Below are positions 57,498 to 64,000 of a stretch of DNA of 64,000 nucleotides, piece by piece (position 1 is the stretch's first letter; each line of letters begins with the position of its first letter). A model generated the notes under the pieces. It was not told the origin of the DNA. It worked only from the letters and a program-made list of their open reading frames with translations, and made no database searches. A program made the position numbers and the translations under genes. The DNA is taken from contig NW_027043821.1 of assembly GCF_037102585.1 (NCBI RefSeq), positions 310,001-374,000 of the forward strand. Reading direction: 5' to 3'. The stretch comes from Saccharomycopsis crataegensis (taxonomy: Eukaryota > Ascomycota > Saccharomycetes > Ascoideales > Saccharomycopsidaceae).

Positions 57498-59813
57498 TCA
57501 TTTAATACCAGTCTTGTTGGTCTTCACTTTGGCAACTAGTGGCTCGGATATACCCTTATTATGGGTCGCCCCTAACCCTTCACCGTTAGTCCATCCCAAT
57601 TTCTCCAATAACTTTCTTCCAATGTTGTCCTGACTAATGGCTGGAGCATCCCCACCAACAATATCACCTTCCTTAACATGAGCCTTACTTCTCACTTGTG
57701 GTTCTTTGCCATTGATCTTAAGCCCTGAAGCAACGTTTTCAGCCGAAGGTTTCTGGACGTCGATTCTATTGAATACTGGCCGTTGTCGTAATATTCTATT
57801 AATCATGTCGTAATCAGGATAACTGTTGTAAGTTCTTTTATTTTTTATCACTGCAGCATGGATCTTGTTTCCTTGTCCTAGTCTCCTACTTTTCAAACTG
57901 TAGAAACCAGCCATCTTAATCACGGTTTTAATCCCATGTGGATCCATTGGTGGGAACTCAAGTGACACCTTATCATCATTCTTCATTAATGACTCAAATT
58001 CCGCTTTGATCTCTTTGATATGCATCGAATAAGGATATTTGACCAACAAGTCATTTTCCTCAATGGCACGTTGCATCTTGGCTTCTTTTTTCATCTTTCT
58101 CTTGTCAGCCTTAGAGACCCTTCGGTTTTCAAATTTGTCCATCATTGAATCATAAAACACAGACTCGGGGCTCAATATCGGTTGCTTATTTTTCCCCTTG
58201 CCTTTGTACCTGATGGTTTCAGTAGGGGCAATATTCAATTCTGAGAATTGTTGCTTGACACTTTTACCAAATGCCATAAACTCATCTACCGTGATATCAT
58301 CACCAAAGTCCATGTCAGGCTCTTCAATCTCCGACTCTTCCTCTTCTTCAGAACTCTCAAACGCAGCATTTAAAAAATCCTCTTCTGACATGTTATCATC
58401 ATCGTCAATTTCGTAGTCATCATACTCATCACCTCTGATTTCCTCATCATCACTGCTCGGGCGAACAGTATTAGCCATGACATTGTTGATATATTCTTGA
58501 ATCGCAATATCTCTTTCAATAGTATTTTGATGTTTGTCATTCGATGATTGATAAGAATCTCTAAACAGATGACGTTGTCCTTTTCTCTTTTGTCGTAGGT
58601 TGACGTACATTTCGCCATCATCAGGGTCCTGATAGGTTTCCATGGCAACTTTCCCAACGTATAAGGTTTCTTCATATTCTGTGGAGACAACCTGCTTACT
58701 AGACTTATTACTGCTATGACTAGCGGATGCAATGGCTTGTGAAGCTTCTGACTGTGATATCAATTCATCAAGTTCTTTATCCTTAAGTTTCTTCTCTGCA
58801 ATAATGTCATGAAATGATTTCTTCGGAAGTGAAACAGAGCCTTCACCCTGTGAGTCAATGAAAAATAATGAGCTGCCGGGATTTTCTTGATTTTGGTATT
58901 CTTCATCCTCGTCATCCTCTTCTTCATGCTTTTCATACTTTTCATACTTTTCATATTTTTCATATTCCTCATATTCTTCCTCTTGCTCATCTTGCTCATC
59001 TTGCTCTTCCTCGTCTTGTTCTTGCTCTTCCTCGTCTTGTTCTTGTTCTTGCTCTTCCTCGTCTTGTTCTTCCTGTTCCTCCTCTTGTTGTTCTTGTTTT
59101 TTTGCTTGCTCTAAAATTTCTTCTAGATCTTTTTCTTGACCTCCAGACTTTAATGAAGTTTCGGAAATCTTATTTTCCTTTTCAATAGTACAATCGTCAT
59201 CATTTTCATCACTTGATAAATTATCCAATTCCATACTTCCCAATATTTCCTGCTTTTGTTCTAGGGTTAATTTACCAGGGAAGGCTTTTTGCAATGTAAT
59301 TGTCAGGCTTACTGGAGGTTGAAATTGGGTTTCCTCCTCAGCATCATTATCATTAACCAGCTGTACAGGTATCATTTCTGCATCACCTTCAATATCCAGG
59401 CCAGTCTCAACAGTAACTTTGACGGCAGTGTTTTCCCGGCTTTTAATTTGCAAATTTAACAACCGTGAAGGATCATACACATCCTTTGATTTGACAAATT
59501 CCACTGGTCTATTTCTTAATTGTCTCTCGAACATTGTTCTTCTGTTTCGTCTTGTCGTTTCCGCTTCCTGTTTGAAATTGTGACCGGTAACCACCATTCT
59601 ATCAGGTTCACCAATATCCATTAGTTCAGGATACTCGTTGGGTCCATTATAATCATTGAAAGTTTGTCGGTGGTTGGCTCTTTGCTTTCCTTTTCCCCTA
59701 CCAAACCCTCGATTCTTCGGCTTGCGATCAGAGCCATGGCCGCCTCTTCTATTTCCTCTTCCCCCTCCTCTTCCACCTCTTCCTCCGCCGCGTCCACCTC
59801 TTCCTCTTGGCAT
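57498..59813 (-). CDS. SQS1: Prp43-activating R3H/G-patch protein Sqs1 (Pfa1)
   Basis: Sqs1 stimulates the DEAH helicase Prp43 in 20S pre-rRNA processing and spliceosome disassembly. The 771-residue product (yeast 767) starts with an Arg/Gly-rich segment (residues 1-45) followed by PNEYPELMDIGEPDR. A long acidic middle follows; residues about 235-310 are almost entirely Glu, Gln and Asp with repeats of EYEKYEKYEKYEKHEEE. An R3H domain near 600-690 includes FESLMKNDDKVSLEFPPMD and LKSRRLGQGNKIHAAV. The C-terminal G-patch reads IGRKLLEKLGWTNGEGLGATHNKG. Domain order, length and both termini agree with yeast Sqs1. The extreme acidic repeat differs in detail from other yeasts. The ATG at 59813 is the first in frame. 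Confidence 0.94.
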   Translation of the reverse strand: MPRGRGGRGGGRGGRGGGRGNRRGGHGSDRKPKNRGFGRGKGKQRANHRQTFNDYNGPNEYPELMDIGEPDRMVVTGHNFKQEAETTRRNRRTMFERQLRNRPVEFVKSKDVYDPSRLLNLQIKSRENTAVKVTVETGLDIEGDAEMIPVQLVNDNDAEEETQFQPPVSLTITLQKAFPGKLTLEQKQEILGSMELDNLSSDENDDDCTIEKENKISETSLKSGGQEKDLEEILEQAKKQEQQEEEQEEQDEEEQEQEQDEEEQEQDEEEQDEQDEQEEEYEEYEKYEKYEKYEKHEEEDDEDEEYQNQENPGSSLFFIDSQGEGSVSLPKKSFHDIIAEKKLKDKELDELISQSEASQAIASASHSSNKSSKQVVSTEYEETLYVGKVAMETYQDPDDGEMYVNLRQKRKGQRHLFRDSYQSSNDKHQNTIERDIAIQEYINNVMANTVRPSSDDEEIRGDEYDDYEIDDDDNMSEEDFLNAAFESSEEEEESEIEEPDMDFGDDITVDEFMAFGKSVKQQFSELNIAPTETIRYKGKGKNKQPILSPESVFYDSMMDKFENRRVSKADKRKMKKEAKMQRAIEENDLLVKYPYSMHIKEIKAEFESLMKNDDKVSLEFPPMDPHGIKTVIKMAGFYSLKSRRLGQGNKIHAAVIKNKRTYNSYPDYDMINRILRQRPVFNRIDVQKPSAENVASGLKINGKEPQVRSKAHVKEGDIVGGDAPAISQDNIGRKLLEKLGWTNGEGLGATHNKGISEPLVAKVKTNKTGIK

Positions 59814-60383
59814 TTTTTTCTACTTCTTATTATTATTGTTGGTATCTTCTTGATTATTCACAAGTTGATGAGCTTAGCTTCTTCGAGGAAAGATGATGAT
59901 ATCAAGAAAAAAAAAAAAAAATAAAAATGCACAGTGGTAGAGAGCGCATGCTTACGTCAGCGGTGATCACACCCGCCAGAAACATAACAGGGACAATAAG
60001 ATGAGAAGTAGAAAGGTTGTTGATTTGTAACATAAAATGTGTAATGAAATAGGCTGTATTTTCTAATTTCTTTTTTCTTTTCTGACACACAATATAGAAG
60101 ACCTTTTCAGAGGCTTCTTATTGATTGAACGGTACGTATCACCCTTAGTTCTTTGCACGTGAAGGCTTTTTTTTTTTGTTCCCTTCCTGTCAATTTGCCT
60201 TCAAAGAGAAGCATCCCTATGATTACCAGGTACCCACCCCAACACCGTTTATTAAATCGATTGATATTTTTTGTTGTTTTTAAATAACTTATTTTTTTTT
60301 TTTCTGTTTGTTTTGTTATTTTTTCTCTCTTTTACCAGATTTTTTTAGCATTCCTTAATTTTTGTTTTGCCCTTTGTGATGAG
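59814..60383. promoter_or_regulatory. Divergent promoter SQS1 / ATG4
   Basis: These 570 bases have an A run at about 59908-59922, close to SQS1, and T runs at about 60168-60178 and 60292-60303 on the ATG4 side. CACGTGAAG at 60158-60166 contains a CACGTG E-box. No gene was seen. Confidence 0.5.
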
Positions 60384-62360
60384 ATGTCATCAATTCAACG
60401 TGTGATAAGCATGTTCTTGGATAAGGAACTCGAGCATGAAGATACGAAAAACCCATTAATCGTGCTAGGAAACTCGTATCCTGCTAGCACAGACACAGAT
60501 CTGGAGGATCGACCTAACAGCGAAGAGCAATATCAGGTCATCGAGGATCGTATTCAGGCAGAAAGTATGGTGATTGTCAAGCAAAACAATAACAATAACG
60601 ATACGGACGCTACACAAACAGACGAAAACCATCAGAGTATCCCAATGACCAACAACCAGATGACGGGATTAAACATAAATGACTTCAAACTGAAGATCCA
60701 ACTGAATTTCAATTCGTTATTCAATATTAGCAAACCAGACCAAATAGAACCAACCGCCCTTGCAGCAGCAGGAAAGGCACAACAACCAAACACATGGCCC
60801 AAAGATTTCCTAGACGATGTCAGGACACGGTTATGGCTAACTTATAGAGTCGGCTTTCCCTCAATCCCCAAGGATAAAAATAGCCCATCGACGGTCATGG
60901 GAGCGTTGATGCGAGGTAATTTTGCCGATATTAACAGCGATGGGTTTAGTTCAGATTGTGGATGGGGATGCATGATTAGAACCAGTCAGAGTTTATTGGC
61001 AAACACCCTCCTTGATTTGAAAGTAGGTAGAGATTGGAGATTCCAGGGGCCTAACAATGATGAATCATGGGATATGATCCATGATAATATAGTTTCGTGG
61101 TTTGTCGATGATCCCATTTCTCCATTCTCCATTCATAATTTTGTAAAGAAAGGCTCTATTTTATGTGGTAAAAGTTCTGGTGAATGGTTTGGCCCATCAG
61201 CGGCGTCCAGGTCAATACAAGCATTATGTGATGACTTCAAAGATGCTGGATTAAATGTGTATATTGGTGAAGATAGCGGGGAGATTTATGAGAAGGATAT
61301 GCTTCAATATTTCCAGCAAGGTGAAGATGACAAAGCGGTGCTAATATTATTAGGAATGCGATTAGGAATTGACAATGTTAACGTAATATATTATTCTCCT
61401 TTAAAACAGGTGTTGTCATTGAAGCAATCGGTGGGAATTGCTGGCGGTCGACCATCATCGTCTCATTACTTTTTCGGGTACCAAGATGACTATCTATTCT
61501 TTCTTGATCCTCATGTCTCTAATAGGCCCGCTTTAAAATTGGGAAACAATTATGATTTATCAGAGTCGGTGGTCACCGGCGTCAGCCAGTCGAACCCTAT
61601 CGATCTGTCAACGATCCCTGATGCTGATCTTATATCCCCTACGTTATTGACGAACTCAGACATTGAATCAGTGCATACTACGGTTTTCAACAAATTACAT
61701 TTATCAGAAATGGATCCATCCATGCTCATTGGATTCTTAATCAAAAACAAAAGTGATTGGAATTCATTTAAAGAATCTGTCAACACCACAGACTTGAAGA
61801 AAATCATCCACATTGCTGATGGATCCAAGAATGATGTACTTGGATCACAAATAAGAAGAAGTAGTTTGGATGTTTTAACCGAGAGGAACTTGGTATTAGT
61901 AGAATCAGAAGATGGTATGGGAGATGAATTTGTTGATTTGGGAGCAGAGTTTGATAATTTGTCGACCTCCGATGGGATGAATCATCCAGCAACAAGCACA
62001 ATTCCAACTACTTGTTTTTCAAAAAAACCCACTCAACTGGCAGAAGAAAAAGCTCCTACAGATTCTTCAAGTGACAATCCTCTTTATGAAACTACAGAAA
62101 ATGACATTATTTGTGTTGACCGTACTCCTAAGCCACTAGAGCCTTCAATTGGTAAATCGCCGTCTCCAGAACAGTCTGAGAAAGCCATGAACCAGACTTG
62201 GGAAAATGTGAGCAATCATAATGCCTCATATGAGGATTTGCAAGGAGTTTATCAACAACAGGACAATGATGATGCCAAAGTAATCGTCCAAGATACTGAT
62301 GAAGATGAAAGTTCCGAAAATGAGGAACTTGCAAAAGAAAGTGAAGTACTTACTCACTGA
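60384..62360 (+). CDS. ATG4: Autophagy cysteine protease Atg4 with long C-terminal tail
   Basis: Atg4 cleaves the C-terminus of Atg8 before lipidation and releases lipidated Atg8 from membranes. The catalytic triad is visible: Cys196 in SDCGWGCMIRTSQSL, and Asp375 and His377 in FLDPHVSNRPA. Surrounding motifs YRVGFPSIP, SSHYFFGYQDDYLFFLDPH and MDPSMLIGFLI are family hallmarks. At 658 residues it is longer than S. cerevisiae Atg4 (494 residues). The extra length is a disordered N-terminal stretch of about 100 residues and a Ser/Glu/Asp-rich C-terminal tail of about 170 residues. The tail contains acidic-aromatic motifs that could act as Atg8-binding sites (e.g. DEFVDLGAEFDNL). CTG codons cluster in these variable parts. 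Start ATG at 60384 is the first in frame. Confidence 0.95.
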   Translation: MSSIQRVISMFLDKELEHEDTKNPLIVLGNSYPASTDTDLEDRPNSEEQYQVIEDRIQAESMVIVKQNNNNNDTDATQTDENHQSIPMTNNQMTGLNINDFKLKIQLNFNSLFNISKPDQIEPTALAAAGKAQQPNTWPKDFLDDVRTRLWLTYRVGFPSIPKDKNSPSTVMGALMRGNFADINSDGFSSDCGWGCMIRTSQSLLANTLLDLKVGRDWRFQGPNNDESWDMIHDNIVSWFVDDPISPFSIHNFVKKGSILCGKSSGEWFGPSAASRSIQALCDDFKDAGLNVYIGEDSGEIYEKDMLQYFQQGEDDKAVLILLGMRLGIDNVNVIYYSPLKQVLSLKQSVGIAGGRPSSSHYFFGYQDDYLFFLDPHVSNRPALKLGNNYDLSESVVTGVSQSNPIDLSTIPDADLISPTLLTNSDIESVHTTVFNKLHLSEMDPSMLIGFLIKNKSDWNSFKESVNTTDLKKIIHIADGSKNDVLGSQIRRSSLDVLTERNLVLVESEDGMGDEFVDLGAEFDNLSTSDGMNHPATSTIPTTCFSKKPTQLAEEKAPTDSSSDNPLYETTENDIICVDRTPKPLEPSIGKSPSPEQSEKAMNQTWENVSNHNASYEDLQGVYQQQDNDDAKVIVQDTDEDESSENEELAKESEVLTH

Positions 62361-63253
62361 TGATACACAATGACTAATCGTAAAAGGATTATATTACTGG
62401 ATTCTAATTATTCTCTGAGTTCCACTAATTGACTATTATTTATTTCGCTTTATTTGTTTATCATGCTGACTTTTTTTTTTTTTTTTTGTTTTTCTTTTAT
62501 TATTTCATTTAGAAGAATGGGAATTTTTTTTTTTTTTTTTTTTTTTTTTTGTTTTCTCTTTTAATTAATAACGGCTTGAAAAAGATTATTCAAATTTATA
62601 ATCGATTCATTTATCAAGAAAACTATATATCAATAAAAACAAAATATTATATCAAACATATTGAGGAAATGAGTGACTTTGAAGCTGAAAAATAATAGTA
62701 ACATCATAATAATGATAGAGAAAAAGTGAAAGAAGAAACAGAAAAAAAAAAAATTATGAATAAAACAAAGTCATATAATCAAAATCAATGAAACAATGAC
62801 AAAATTAAATGTAAAATGATGGTGACAATAATAATAAAAGGAAAAAAGTTTATCAATCAAAATCAAAAACCGGCAAAGAAAAAAAAATAAAGAAGCAAAA
62901 AATTATAATGGTCAAGTAAATTTCATAATAAAATAATGAAAAGCAAAAAAAAAAAAATAAAAAAAAAGAATAAATAAAAAGAGATAAAAGAAAAAGTAAA
63001 CACCAAACAAAACAAATGATCAGTAGCTAAACACAAAAATAAAATGAAAAATAAAATAAAAAAAAGAGGAGTATATCAGTCATAAAAGTTTTTTCGTGTC
63101 TTTTTCTGAACAAGAGTTATTTTTCCTCTCATATTCTTTAAAAATCTTTTTTTTTTATTCAGGAAAAAATAGGCAGCCTATATGTATATTTGCCAACTGC
63201 AGACTTTTTCTTGGTTGTATCCTCATTTTTTTTTCTGTATTTCGTTAGTATCT
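62361..63253. other. Convergent intergenic region, extremely AT-rich
   Basis: The 893 bases hold a T run of 27 (62524-62550), another of about 16 (62471-62486) and a very A-rich plus strand from about 62680 to 63070. It separates the ATG4 and PSR1/2-type stops. No ORF of quality, no RNA or repeat-family unit was recognised; its length for a convergent gap is unusual in this window. Confidence 0.5.
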
Positions 63254-64000
63254 TCAAGTTGTAACATCTAAAACCAAACTAACATCATCCACATCAGATT
63301 TAGAGAGATCTTCTAAAAATGGTAACAAATCTAACAATTCATTATCATGAACGTCCGAGAACCAGCTCGAAATTGGAACGGCATGCTGAGGATGGAAAAT
63401 ATATGAGGCAGGAGAATTATCAATGATGATTAGATCACTAAGAGGTCTTCCGATTTGTGATAGATTCTTAATGTAGTTACCTTGGTAGTTGTAACATGAG
63501 TCCCTAAAAAGTCTATGATGCACACTTTTGTGAATATCCAACTCATCAAGTAAAGGATCACCATATCTGGATACCGAAGCAGTAAATACCACCACTTCAT
63601 ATATTTCACCAACTCTTTTCATAAACTCGTCAACTCCTGGTCTCTTTATTACGTAAACATTATGAACTTGCCCTTCTATTTCCACAGGGATAACAAAGTC
63701 AGCGGATCTCAAATACTTGAAACTGGAATGCACCAAAGTTTCGTCCAAATCTAAAACTAAACACTTCTTCTTTTTGAACTCTGCGCTTTTCTTTTCCAAT
63801 AACCAACCACTCTTAGAAACAGATTGGTCAGGTTGCATGGCAGTCAAATCAAAACCTTCACTAAATACATCATTTTCTTCGTAAGCCTTGCTCGAAATTA
63901 TTGGCGGCTGACGATCCGGGATTTCGTTTGACTCCAGACTATCCTCATCTTTGTTATCGCCGGAGGCTTCTTGTGAGGCAGACTTCAGCTTCAGATTCTC
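63254..64000 (-). CDS. PSR1: Psr1/Psr2-type HAD phosphatase, C-terminal part
   Basis: This is an FCP/SCP-type phosphatase. The frame is open to the window edge at 64000, so the N-terminus is missing (248 residues are visible). The catalytic motif is [12 protein letters not shown], with the nucleophile Asp, and the second motif [13 protein letters not shown] holds the HAD acidic pair. [17 protein letters not shown] is the conserved SCP insert, and the ending [13 protein letters not shown] is the family C-terminus. Yeast Psr1 and Psr2 are plasma-membrane-bound through N-terminal acylation and act with Whi2 in general stress and sodium responses and in TORC1 control. The visible N-terminal part is acidic and disordered, as expected. 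Nem1 is the main alternative, but the segments after motif 1 fit the Psr class better. The symbol covers Psr1/Psr2 as a pair. Confidence 0.88.
   Translation of the reverse strand, partial: ENLKLKSASQEASGDNKDEDSLESNEIPDRQPPIISSKAYEENDVFSEGFDLTAMQPDQSVSKSGWLLEKKSAEFKKKKCLVLDLDETLVHSSFKYLRSADFVIPVEIEGQVHNVYVIKRPGVDEFMKRVGEIYEVVVFTASVSRYGDPLLDELDIHKSVHHRLFRDSCYNYQGNYIKNLSQIGRPLSDLIIIDNSPASYIFHPQHAVPISSWFSDVHDNELLDLLPFLEDLSKSDVDDVSLVLDVTT

Overview
This 64 kb window is ordinary nuclear chromosome from an ascomycete budding yeast (Saccharomycotina). Genes are densely packed and mostly intronless. The few introns have canonical yeast signals (5' GTATGT or GTAAGT, branch site TACTAAC, 3' AG), and intergenic DNA is rich in A/T homopolymers. 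The gene set is fungal: DASH subunit, SR-protein kinase Sky1, GH72 glucanosyltransferase, GID receptor, sporulation MAPK, Fus2-like RhoGEF. A subunit of dynactin (p62) and a Cdc14-type septation initiation network component are present; I do not know these in Saccharomyces cerevisiae. In-frame CTG codons are rare, and where they fall in conserved protein positions they sit where relatives carry Ser, Thr, Asn or Ala rather than Leu. This suggests a lineage with reassigned CUG (most simply CUG-Ser). I cannot name the species.

Layout from left to right: the 3' end of an unrecognised helical protein (2-667, +); a 2.2 kb gap; ERB1 (+); SOD2 (+); a secreted aspartyl protease (-); a Tmt1-type methyltransferase (-); an unrecognised 329-aa protein (-); a JmjC/cupin oxygenase (+); the pair DMO2 (-) / CMR1 (+); GID4/VID24 (+); a FUS2-like RhoGEF with one intron (+); RTC3 with one intron (-); an unrecognised twin-CX9C protein (-); SMK1 (+); a YMC1/2-type mitochondrial carrier (+); SCO1 (+); the block MSC7 (-) / VMA10 (-, five exons) / BCD1 (+); the giant HECT ligase TOM1 (-); PRS1 (+); an aspartyl-protease-like protein with a degenerate active site (+); a Cdc14 SIN-type protein (-); dynactin p62 (-); an unrecognised Lys-tailed protein (-); DAD1 (+); GAS5-like (+); SKY1 (-); SQS1 (-); ATG4 (+); and the C-terminal part of a PSR1/2-type phosphatase (-) running off the right edge.

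The genes are unlinked housekeeping functions: ribosome and snoRNP assembly (ERB1, BCD1, SQS1), mitochondrial redox and copper work (SOD2, SCO1), cell wall (GAS5), mating and sporulation (FUS2, SMK1), protein turnover (GID4, TOM1, ATG4), mitosis and microtubules (DAD1, dynactin). Two pieces keep the S. cerevisiae gene order (YDL157C-YDL156W and YHR039C-YHR039C-A-YHR040W). I saw no tRNA, rRNA, transposon, CRISPR array, viral relic or foreign island, and nothing I would call a new multi-gene system. The most interesting items are the likely CUG reassignment, the VMA10 gene whose first coding exon is only ATG, the pseudoprotease-like gene at 43.5 kb, and nested palindromes upstream of GID4.
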